Notes under the pieces: generated by a model
The model's database searches: none
What the model was told of the DNA's origin: nothing
Seen by the model: the letters and a program-made list of their open reading frames with translations, nothing else
Part shown: piece by piece, positions 1 to 5,156 of the stretch
How positions within the stretch are numbered: position 1 is the first letter of the stretch
Layout of the letters: each line of letters begins with the position of its first letter
Origin: an uncultured Bacteroidota bacterium
GTDB taxonomy: Bacteria; Bacteroidota; Bacteroidia; Chitinophagales; Chitinophagaceae
Direction: 5' to 3'
DNA length: 5,156 nucleotides
Assembly (NCBI GenBank): GCA_903879995.1
Contig: CAIRNW010000279.1
Span: forward strand, 1 to 5,156
Made by a program: the position numbers and the translations under genes

Positions 1-486
1 ACCAGCCCCGCTGCATACAAGCAGGAAATGGATGTAGTTCGCGTAAATGCACCTGTTTCCAAAAGCAATTCCCGCACTGAAAATTTTATGATCCAGGTTG
101 ATAATATCAAATCAACACAGTGCCAGATTGAATTAAGCTGGGATCAGGTTAAAGTGGCGCTCACGGTTGATACAGACATTGATACCCGTATCATGCAACA
201 GATTAACACTGCGATGCAAGGTGAAAAACCTCCCTATTTCAATGCCGCCATGTATTTTATGGACAATGGAAAAGATCTGAATCAGGCACTTAGTTGGTTT
301 GAAAAAGCTGCAGCAGCTACACCAACTGCCTATTGGGTACATCACCAATTAGCCAATTGTCAGGCAAAGCTTGGAAAGAAAGCAGAGGCAAAAGCAACTG
401 CACAAAAATCCAAGGAGCTAGCAATGGCTGCAAAAAACATGGATTATGTAAAGCTGAATGAGAAGCTTTTAGCCGAATTAAAATAA
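1..486 (+). CDS. DUF2911 family protein with TPR-like C-terminal tail (5' end outside window)
   Basis: The reading frame is open from base 1, so the gene begins upstream; 161 codons are visible before the TAA at 484-486. The internal ATG at 28 is not a credible start because the nine codons before it (TSPAAYKQE) continue the conserved domain. Visible residues 1-56 form the end of a beta-rich DUF2911 domain, with the characteristic 'DVVRV' strand, an 'ENFMIQVDN' strand and the closing 'IELSWDQVKVALTV' strands. Residues 57-161 are helical. Around 79-144 they look like a degenerate TPR hairpin pair (AMYFMDNGKDLNQALSWFEKA, then a YWVHHQLANCQAKLGKKAEA-like helix). DUF2911 proteins in Bacteroidota are usually secreted and of unknown function; the signal peptide, if any, lies outside the window. 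It is convergent to the operon on the other strand, so a functional link is not implied. The family call is from remembered family character, not a search. Confidence 0.85.
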   Translation, partial: TSPAAYKQEMDVVRVNAPVSKSNSRTENFMIQVDNIKSTQCQIELSWDQVKVALTVDTDIDTRIMQQINTAMQGEKPPYFNAAMYFMDNGKDLNQALSWFEKAAAATPTAYWVHHQLANCQAKLGKKAEAKATAQKSKELAMAAKNMDYVKLNEKLLAELK

Positions 487-503
487 TCCCCCTCCAACTA
501 TTT

Positions 504-531
504 AAAACCGCGTTAATTTTAACGCGGTTTT
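504..531. terminator. Bidirectional intrinsic terminator between convergent genes
   Basis: Bases 504-516 (AAAACCGCGTTAA) are perfectly complementary to 519-531, giving a 13-bp stem with a nominal 2-nt loop (in practice the inner A-T pairs would open). On the plus strand the stem runs into a T run (528-534), a textbook Rho-independent terminator 17 nt after the DUF2911 stop. On the minus strand the stem begins one base after the symporter stop codon (533-535). The minus-strand transcript gets only the four U of the stem followed by AAA, so termination should be weaker in that direction. Both transcription units end here. Confidence 0.9.
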
Positions 532-532
532 T

Positions 533-2278
533 TTATGCGGAAAATTTTCGTTTGAAAGCAACTATGTATTGGCCCACAGTTGCAAAAAGTAGTACCGCAA
601 ATACCCCTAACGGGTTAAGCCATAAAAACCCTAATTTGATCACTCCAACCTTACTCAAATAAAAAACAAATATTACTAAAACCTCCGCTACTAACGCAGC
701 CCAAAATACCAAGTTGCCACTTTTTATACGGGGCATAAATATCGCAACGCAAAAAATACCAAGCACCACGCCATAAAAGAGAGAGCCTAACACATTCACA
801 GCCTCAATTAAGCTATTTCCAATATTATAAGTGAAGAGTGCAACCACAATACAAAAAATGCCCCAGGCGAGTGTGTACCAACGAGACCAACGGTACTCCG
901 ATTCGTCCGTAATTGGTTTTTTACTAAATCGTCTATGAAAATCTATCATGGTGGCTGCAGCCAGTGAATTAATCGCTGCGGCAATACTTCCCCATGAGGC
1001 TAAAAAAATGATTGCAATCAATAAACCCACTAAGCCGGCAGGTAAGTGATCCACCACAAAACGAAGAAAAATATAATTGGTGTCATTCCCATCTCCTCCT
1101 TCAATCTTTTTACCTAACCAAAATTTAATACGATTGCGAATTGAATCAGATTCAAAGTGTAAAACTTGATATTTATCTAACAAAGAATCTTGCGCAGCAT
1201 CGCTCAACCCCTGCTCTGCATTCAATCCTGCATACCTGGTTAATAACTGTTTTTTAGCATCGGACAATTGATCAAAATGATGCTGAGCCTGCAAAAGCGA
1301 ATCTGCATAAACAGGATGCTGTTGCAGTTTAACAAGTTGCACCTCATTAAAGAAGATGGGCGCTTTTGTAAACTGGTAAAAAGAAAAAACGAGTACCCCT
1401 AACAACAGAATCAAAAACTGCATGGGAACTTTTACAAAACCATTCATGAGTAATCCTAATTTACTCTCCCGAGGCGATCGTGCAGTTAGATATCGGCCAA
1501 CCTGGCTTTGATCAGTACCGAAATACGATAAGGCAAGAAAAAAACCTCCAATCAATCCACTCCAGATATTATACTGATCACTCCAATTAAAGCGACCCTC
1601 TTTGAATCCACTAGTGATAATTGAAAATTTACCCAACTTTCCTCCTATTCGTAAAGCGTCAGCAAGACCAATTTCAGGAGGCAATAAACGGATTACCATC
1701 CAACCCGCTAAAAACAAGCCAGCAAATATGATGCCCAATTGCAACTGCTGGGTGTATGCAACAGCCTTTGCCCCGCCAAATAATGTATAAATAATCAATA
1801 AGCCCCCCATGAGGATAGTGGTAGTAGTGAGACTCCAACCTAACAGGGAGGAAAGTATAAGCGATGGGGCAAATACGCTAATACCTGTTGATAGCCCGCG
1901 CTGTAATAAGAATAGAAATGAGGTTAAAGAGCGAGTTTTACCATCAAAGCGACTCTCCAAATACTCGTAAGCAGTATAAACTTGTAAGCGCTGAAAAACG
2001 GGAATAAAAAAAATAGCTATCACAATCATAGCTATAGGTAATCCAAAATAATACTGCACAAAACGCATTCCGTCAGTGTAGGCCTGCCCGGGTGCTGATA
2101 AAAATGTTATGGCACTGGCCTGTGTTCCCATAATACTGAGTAGTACCAGTCCCCATCCTAAATTACGGTTAGAACGAAAATAACCATCCAGATCTCGCGT
2201 GGTTCTGCTTTTGTATAAGCCATACAAAATAATACTCACCAAGGTGGCGATAAGCACGCCCCAATCTAGTCTACTCAT
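533..2278 (-). CDS. Sodium:solute symporter (SSS family) with enlarged periplasmic loop
   Basis: This 581-residue inner-membrane protein should couple substrate uptake to the sodium gradient; its substrate is unknown. SSS features include an N-terminal helix (about 5-22), 'TRDLDGYF' before core helix 1, the helix-1 segment 'GTQASAITFLSAPGQAY' (51-67), 'FGGAKAVAYTQQLQ' (167-180), 'SYFGTDQSQVGRYLTA' (251-266), and core helix 8 'GLLIAIIFLASWGSIAAAINS' followed by 'TMIDFHRR' (443-450). Aligned by eye to Vibrio SGLT, the sodium-binding Ala361 and Ser365 correspond to Ala427 and Ser431, but Ser364 corresponds to Gly430. Residues about 305-405 are a hydrophilic, mostly helical insert between core helices 7 and 8, expected to be periplasmic. 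About 13 hydrophobic segments fit the family. The start is chosen because its ATG overlaps the stop of the upstream 41-codon gene (ATGA), implying translational coupling; no Shine-Dalgarno is visible. It is the last gene of the operon, ending at the shared terminator. Confidence 0.93.
   Translation of the reverse strand: MSRLDWGVLIATLVSIILYGLYKSRTTRDLDGYFRSNRNLGWGLVLLSIMGTQASAITFLSAPGQAYTDGMRFVQYYFGLPIAMIVIAIFFIPVFQRLQVYTAYEYLESRFDGKTRSLTSFLFLLQRGLSTGISVFAPSLILSSLLGWSLTTTTILMGGLLIIYTLFGGAKAVAYTQQLQLGIIFAGLFLAGWMVIRLLPPEIGLADALRIGGKLGKFSIITSGFKEGRFNWSDQYNIWSGLIGGFFLALSYFGTDQSQVGRYLTARSPRESKLGLLMNGFVKVPMQFLILLLGVLVFSFYQFTKAPIFFNEVQLVKLQQHPVYADSLLQAQHHFDQLSDAKKQLLTRYAGLNAEQGLSDAAQDSLLDKYQVLHFESDSIRNRIKFWLGKKIEGGDGNDTNYIFLRFVVDHLPAGLVGLLIAIIFLASWGSIAAAINSLAAATMIDFHRRFSKKPITDESEYRWSRWYTLAWGIFCIVVALFTYNIGNSLIEAVNVLGSLFYGVVLGIFCVAIFMPRIKSGNLVFWAALVAEVLVIFVFYLSKVGVIKLGFLWLNPLGVFAVLLFATVGQYIVAFKRKFSA
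2275..2278 (-). promoter_or_regulatory. ATGA stop-start overlap coupling the 41-aa gene to the symporter
   Basis: On the minus strand the bases 2278-2275 read ATGA: ATG starts the symporter and TGA ends the 41-codon gene. The preceding sequence (AAGCATTTTCA) has no purine-rich Shine-Dalgarno, so symporter translation probably depends on ribosomes terminating on the small gene. This arrangement also supports the small gene being genuinely translated. Confidence 0.75.
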
Positions 2279-2400
2279 TGAAAATGCTTTGTCAACTTGT
2301 AAAACAAAAAAATTAATCCTAACAAGTAAATGAGTAAAGCAAAATACCAGCTATTCCAACTTTTAAAAAACGGGGGCTTATGATCACTGGAATTAGGCAT
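2275..2400 (-). CDS. 41-aa single-helix membrane protein, candidate symporter subunit
   Basis: This short gene encodes 41 residues: a polar N-terminus (MPNSSDHKPPFFKSWNSW), one hydrophobic helix at about residues 19-34 (YFALLIYLLGLIFLFY) and a basic tail (KLTKHFQ). There is no signal-peptidase site, so it should stay in the membrane as a single-pass protein. It starts inside the last codons of the 58-codon gene (8-nt overlap) and its TGA overlaps the symporter ATG, so it is locked between them. I recall similar 'KxWNxWY...FY..TKxF' mini-proteins next to SSS symporters in Bacteroidota, but I know no named family or function. Other sodium symporters have small partner proteins (DUF4212 subunits, YhdT beside PanF); this one is shorter and is not obviously related. 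A role in assembly or stability of the symporter is inferred from gene order alone. Confidence 0.8.
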   Translation of the reverse strand: MPNSSDHKPPFFKSWNSWYFALLIYLLGLIFLFYKLTKHFQ

Positions 2401-2569
2401 CGCTTTTTCTTTTTTGACGTAACCACCCCGTTACTAAAATTAATCCCCCCAAGACAATGCCAATAATCAGACCAACTTTAACGCGCTTTATGAAAATTCC
2501 TAATGCCAACCCCATTATGATAGCCAAGGCAAATGCCCAATCCGATCTTTGTTTTTGGTACTTACTCAT
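2393..2569 (-). CDS. 58-aa two-helix membrane protein of unknown function
   Basis: The gene encodes 58 residues, starting MSKYQKQRSDW. It has two hydrophobic helices (about 11-27 and 32-50) joined by a very short basic turn (KRVK, 28-31), and a basic tail (RQKRKSDA). Glycines are spaced as small-residue packing motifs: G20-xxx-G24 in helix 1 and G33-xxx-G37-xxx-G41 in helix 2, which suggests a tight helical hairpin or oligomer contact. The start lies 3 nt after the deacetylase stop and the end overlaps the next gene by 8 nt, so it is cotranscribed and probably translationally coupled. I do not recognise a named family. Membrane location is clear from composition; orientation is ambiguous because the N-terminus, turn and tail are all basic. 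Hydrophobic pattern, codon structure and tight packing make a chance open frame unlikely. Confidence 0.78.
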   Translation of the reverse strand: MSKYQKQRSDWAFALAIIMGLALGIFIKRVKVGLIIGIVLGGLILVTGWLRQKRKSDA

Positions 2570-2572
2570 GCT

Positions 2573-5041
2573 CTATTTTTCATTATTCCCCAGCGCCAAC
2601 AGATTTGCCAATAAGCGATAAGCCCCCGGAACCCCGGCTGGGATTTGTCTGAAAAAAGAAAGACCGGTATACGTAAACCAACCCTTTCCATAGCGAGCCA
2701 CCAGTAAGGAGCCCGTGTCAGGCTTTTCATCTGGATCGGCCATACTAAGTAGCGCCTGAAGTTTACCAGTGGTATCTAGTCCATGATAAATACTTCTCTC
2801 TTGTATCCATCCTACAAAATCCTGTTGCGAGATACGGTTCGGAAAATTAAAGACCGGGTGCGAAGGTTCTAAAAAAATAACCGCTGCCTCCTGATCTGTT
2901 ATACGATTTCGTGTGATAGCAAAGGGATAAGGTCCAATTTTAGCTTTGACCGGACCTATTTGATTGCTAGTATTGTATTGAACCACATAATTCCCCCCCT
3001 GCTCTACATAGGTCATAATTTTCTCGTAATACTTATTTAACCAGTCCTGCGTATTATGTGCGCGTACGCCTGTAATGATAGCATCAAATTGCTGGAGCGG
3101 CAAGGATGCTAAAAGATTTTCATCAAGCACCGTTATAGAGTAGCCAAGCTGCTTTAATCCTTCGGGAATCTTATCCCCCGCTCCAGGGATATATCCAATT
3201 TCTTTGCCAGCAATCCTGACCGGAAAATTACGAGTATAAACTGCAGCAGGTTTAAAATAAGTAATGGGCGGAATATGATCATACCGAATTAATGTAGTGG
3301 TTGTGTTAACACGATTTCCATTAGAGAGTGAAACGCCCAATAAAACAGTGTCTGACTTTTCCTTAGCAGCCAGGACATAATCAAAATTTTCGAGCTGACC
3401 CTTTTGCAAAGGGGGTAATGTGGGCGGATTCACCGACCCTTTCATTTTTTTAAGTGAACTCATCTCGGGCTTCAACCCTGTTTGCATTGACATTCCGCTT
3501 ACTTGTACCTGCCCTTTAATCTGACTATTTTCGGGAGTGACTAATTGTACAGCCTCTTCAGGTTGAATAGAAACTGCTGGAACAACTTCCAAAGGCCATT
3601 GCAATTCGCCTTTTACAGGGTCAGTAAATTTATAACGAACGGGTAGTTGAAATGAAATAACATGACTCCCCCAACGCAAATCGACCACACAATTAATTGA
3701 TGCCTCATTTTCTGGTTTACCAATCAATTGAAGATCATTCACCTCAAAATACCCTTGTTGCATAGGTTGTTTCAACCAATAAGGCTGAGAGATCGGGTGT
3801 AAAGGATGAACCTGAAATTTTGTAGTGGTAGTAAAGGACTTGTTAGGTTTAAGTACCGTGGAATTTATGGCTAGATCAATAGTACCCACATTAGCTTTTT
3901 CTAATAAAACATTGGAGCCAAGTCGATCAATCGCAAAAAAAGTCACTTGTAATGAATCACCTTGAACTGCGCGGGCCTGTGAAGTTGTCGCTTCCAAATA
4001 GATACCGCTAACCGAAAGAATGAGTGCTTTAAGTTCTTCTTTTTTTTGATTCACGATTGTTGTTGACGGTAGTGTTCCTAATAACTGATATAAATTAAGT
4101 AAGCCCGGTAGCGAGGCTTTTGGATGCAGCCAATTGAAATGAAGCAATAAACTATCGATGTGTTGCTGCACTATTGGATAACCTATTCTTGAATTCCAGT
4201 CAATAGAAACACCTTCCATTATATCGTTGGATGCAGGACTGCCATCAATTAATTTAAAATACTCAAAGGCTTCGCCCCTCGAAACAGAAACACCAAATCC
4301 CTGGCTTTTATGCTGACTACGACTTTGTGCAGCAATTTCTCCATAACTCTTCCCGAGCAGGCTGTTATAACCTCCCACCTCTATTTTTAATTGATCCTCA
4401 CGAATGGTTGAATTGCCCCCAAAATTGAAGGTGTTCCAAAGCAAACGTTTTACGCGCCAAGTTCCAGCGGTATGCACTAATTGCGCTGGAAACCGAGAGG
4501 AATCAGCTGCAGCCTTTACTGCTTCTCCCGCCAGAATAGCTGAAGCGGTATGATGACCATGCCCACCCTCACCAGTTGTGGGAAACCTGGTGATCACAAC
4601 ATCAGGTTTAAATGTTCGAATGACCCATACTACATCATGTAAAATCTTTTCACGATCCCATACCTTGAAAGTTTCAGTCGGAGTTTTAGAGTAACCAAAG
4701 TCGTAAGCCCGAGTAAAAAACTGTTCACCCCCATCCACACGACGTGCAGCTAGTAATTCTTGTGTTCGAATCAAACCAAGTTCAATCCCCTGTTCCTGGC
4801 CAATTAAATTTTGTCCACCATCTCCTCTGGTTAAAGAGAGATATCCAGTACGAAGAAGTCTGTCATTTGCGAGATAGGCAATCAATCTCGTGTTTTCATC
4901 GTCAGGATGTGCAGCTATATAAAGAACAGTCCCCGTTACACCTAATTTTTTTATGCCATGGTATATTGAAGAAACTGTAGGTTGAGCATAGGATTGATAG
5001 AATCCTATCAGTAACAATAGTGTCAGCTTAAATAATCTCAT
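2573..5041 (-). CDS. Secreted PIG-L/LmbE-family zinc deacetylase with C-terminal GATase-like domain
   Basis: This 822-residue protein starts with a signal peptide (MRLFKLTLLLLIGFYQSYA, likely cleaved before Gln20), placing it in the periplasm or outside the inner membrane. Residues about 35-290 are the PIG-L (LmbE) domain, whose members hydrolyse N-acetyl groups, mostly from amino-sugar conjugates. The motif AHPDDE is at 44-49: by analogy with MshB, His45 and Asp48 bind zinc and Asp47 is the general base. The second motif H161-G-H-H164 supplies the third ligand, His164. 'LTRGDGGQN' (70-78) is typical of the long Bacteroidota form. Residues about 345-600 are beta-rich, Ig-like in pattern. Residues about 605-815 look like a class I glutamine-amidotransferase-type fold (GAGDKIPEGLKQLGYSITVLD; 'FDAIITGVRAHN'; 'YVEQGGNYVVQYNT') and lack an evident Cys nucleophile, so probably non-catalytic. 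The typical single-domain enzyme is about 230-300 residues. Start chosen by the signal peptide and the ATGA overlap with the upstream gene. Substrate unknown. Confidence 0.93.
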   Translation of the reverse strand: MRLFKLTLLLLIGFYQSYAQPTVSSIYHGIKKLGVTGTVLYIAAHPDDENTRLIAYLANDRLLRTGYLSLTRGDGGQNLIGQEQGIELGLIRTQELLAARRVDGGEQFFTRAYDFGYSKTPTETFKVWDREKILHDVVWVIRTFKPDVVITRFPTTGEGGHGHHTASAILAGEAVKAAADSSRFPAQLVHTAGTWRVKRLLWNTFNFGGNSTIREDQLKIEVGGYNSLLGKSYGEIAAQSRSQHKSQGFGVSVSRGEAFEYFKLIDGSPASNDIMEGVSIDWNSRIGYPIVQQHIDSLLLHFNWLHPKASLPGLLNLYQLLGTLPSTTIVNQKKEELKALILSVSGIYLEATTSQARAVQGDSLQVTFFAIDRLGSNVLLEKANVGTIDLAINSTVLKPNKSFTTTTKFQVHPLHPISQPYWLKQPMQQGYFEVNDLQLIGKPENEASINCVVDLRWGSHVISFQLPVRYKFTDPVKGELQWPLEVVPAVSIQPEEAVQLVTPENSQIKGQVQVSGMSMQTGLKPEMSSLKKMKGSVNPPTLPPLQKGQLENFDYVLAAKEKSDTVLLGVSLSNGNRVNTTTTLIRYDHIPPITYFKPAAVYTRNFPVRIAGKEIGYIPGAGDKIPEGLKQLGYSITVLDENLLASLPLQQFDAIITGVRAHNTQDWLNKYYEKIMTYVEQGGNYVVQYNTSNQIGPVKAKIGPYPFAITRNRITDQEAAVIFLEPSHPVFNFPNRISQQDFVGWIQERSIYHGLDTTGKLQALLSMADPDEKPDTGSLLVARYGKGWFTYTGLSFFRQIPAGVPGAYRLLANLLALGNNEK
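5038..5041 (-). promoter_or_regulatory. ATGA stop-start overlap coupling the upstream gene to the deacetylase
   Basis: On the minus strand bases 5041-5038 read ATGA: ATG begins the deacetylase and TGA closes the upstream partial gene. The bases before it (TTTATTTTTTGATGCACG) hold no Shine-Dalgarno. A second ATG nine bases upstream is out of frame and stops after six codons. Translation is therefore probably coupled, and the deacetylase is not the first gene of the operon. Confidence 0.7.
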
Positions 5042-5156
5042 CGTGCATCAAAAAATAAAGCGTTACAAAAAAGCAGTTTTCCATTCTCCCAGAAATTTCT
5101 AAAAAGAATATTGTCTGCAAAAAAGCTAATATTTCCACGTCCTAAGGGCAACTGTC
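5038..5156 (-). CDS. C-terminal end of probable large M14-type zinc carboxypeptidase (5' part outside window)
   Basis: On the minus strand a frame is open from the window edge to a TGA at 5040-5038; 38 codons are visible. They contain the segments 'LGRGNISFFADNILFRNFW' and 'NGKLLFCNALFF'. This strand-then-helix ending, with 'FAD...FR.FW...K...NA.FF', matches what I remember of the extreme C-terminus of the roughly 800-residue M14 metallopeptidases of Bacteroidota, which end in a GATase-like domain. No catalytic residue is in view, so the enzyme class rests on this tail and on the neighbourhood. The frame has no internal stop, is protein-like, and overlaps the deacetylase start by 4 nt, as coupled genes do. 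Alternative: another secreted hydrolase sharing the same C-terminal domain. Confidence 0.68.
   Translation of the reverse strand, partial: QLPLGRGNISFFADNILFRNFWENGKLLFCNALFFDAR

Larger units (their letters stand above)
533..5156 (-). other. Five-gene operon (hydrolase, deacetylase, two mini membrane proteins, symporter)
   Basis: Five minus-strand genes follow each other with junctions of -4, +3, -8 and -4 nt. No room remains for promoters or terminators between them except inside coding sequence, and none is evident. The promoter must lie upstream of the window's right edge; the only visible transcription end is the stem at 504-531. Secreted enzymes first and importer last fit a module that processes a compound outside the cytoplasm and imports a product; the compound is not identifiable here. 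Confidence 0.8.

Noticed and set aside
133..348. 71-codon minus-strand open frame inside the DUF2911 gene
   Set aside because: It is antisense to a well-supported coding frame, Cys/His/Ile-rich without a recognisable pattern, and has no gene context.
1602..1790. 62-codon plus-strand open frame inside the symporter gene
   Set aside because: It is antisense to conserved transmembrane segments of the symporter, with a low-complexity, Asn/Pro-rich product; a shadow frame.
2275..2400. Assignment of the 41-residue protein to DUF4212 symporter small subunits
   Set aside because: DUF4212 proteins are about twice as long with two helices; this one has a single helix and lacks their motifs, so only the analogy is kept.
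4744..4980. 78-codon plus-strand open frame inside the deacetylase gene
   Set aside because: It lies opposite the AHPDDE catalytic region, whose conservation explains the absence of stops; no protein features.
2573..5041. Assignment of the deacetylase as the bacillithiol enzyme BshB
   Set aside because: BshB proteins are cytoplasmic and about 230-250 residues; this protein has a signal peptide, 822 residues and no bacillithiol genes beside it.
5042..5156. Bacteroidota-type promoter (TTTG ... TAnnTTTG) upstream of the deacetylase
   Set aside because: On the minus strand TTTTTTG and TATTTTTTG occur, but the spacing is far too short and the -7 element is one base too long; the stretch is better explained as coding sequence of the upstream gene.
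1..5156. RNA genes, CRISPR arrays, insertion sequences, attachment sites
   Set aside because: Coding frames occupy nearly every base; I saw no tRNA-like cloverleaf, spaced direct repeats, or transposase-like product or terminal inverted repeats.

Overview
The window looks like chromosomal DNA from a Bacteroidota bacterium, probably in or near Chitinophagaceae. The reasons are AT-rich DNA, no clear Shine-Dalgarno sequences, a DUF2911 protein with a TPR-like tail, the large secreted form of PIG-L deacetylase, and a sodium:solute symporter carrying the long periplasmic insert I associate with this phylum. The lineage is inferred from protein character, not from a marker gene.

Layout. At the left edge (1-486, plus strand) is the 3' part of a DUF2911 gene. 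It converges on a long minus-strand operon, and a perfect 13-bp stem at 504-531 separates the two and probably terminates both. The operon fills the rest of the window. Read in its own direction it has (1) the last 38 codons of a gene that resembles the C-terminus of a large M14 zinc carboxypeptidase (5156-5038), (2) an 822-residue secreted PIG-L/LmbE-type deacetylase (5041-2573), (3) a 58-residue two-helix membrane protein (2569-2393), (4) a 41-residue single-helix membrane protein (2400-2275), and (5) a 581-residue sodium:solute symporter (2278-533). No long non-coding stretch exists: the apparent 294-bp gap between deacetylase and symporter is filled by the two small genes.

The genes are packed head to tail. 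There is a 4-nt ATGA overlap between genes 1 and 2, a 3-nt gap between 2 and 3, an 8-nt overlap between 3 and 4, and another 4-nt ATGA overlap between 4 and 5. This argues for one mRNA with translational coupling. A reasonable but unproven reading is a periplasmic salvage module. A carboxypeptidase-like enzyme and a zinc deacetylase would trim an amide- or peptide-bearing, N-acylated substrate outside the cytoplasm, and the symporter, possibly with one or both mini membrane proteins as subunits, would import a product with Na+. The substrate cannot be read from the sequence. The most novel part is the pair of small membrane proteins that gene callers can easily miss, with the enlarged periplasmic loop of the symporter second.
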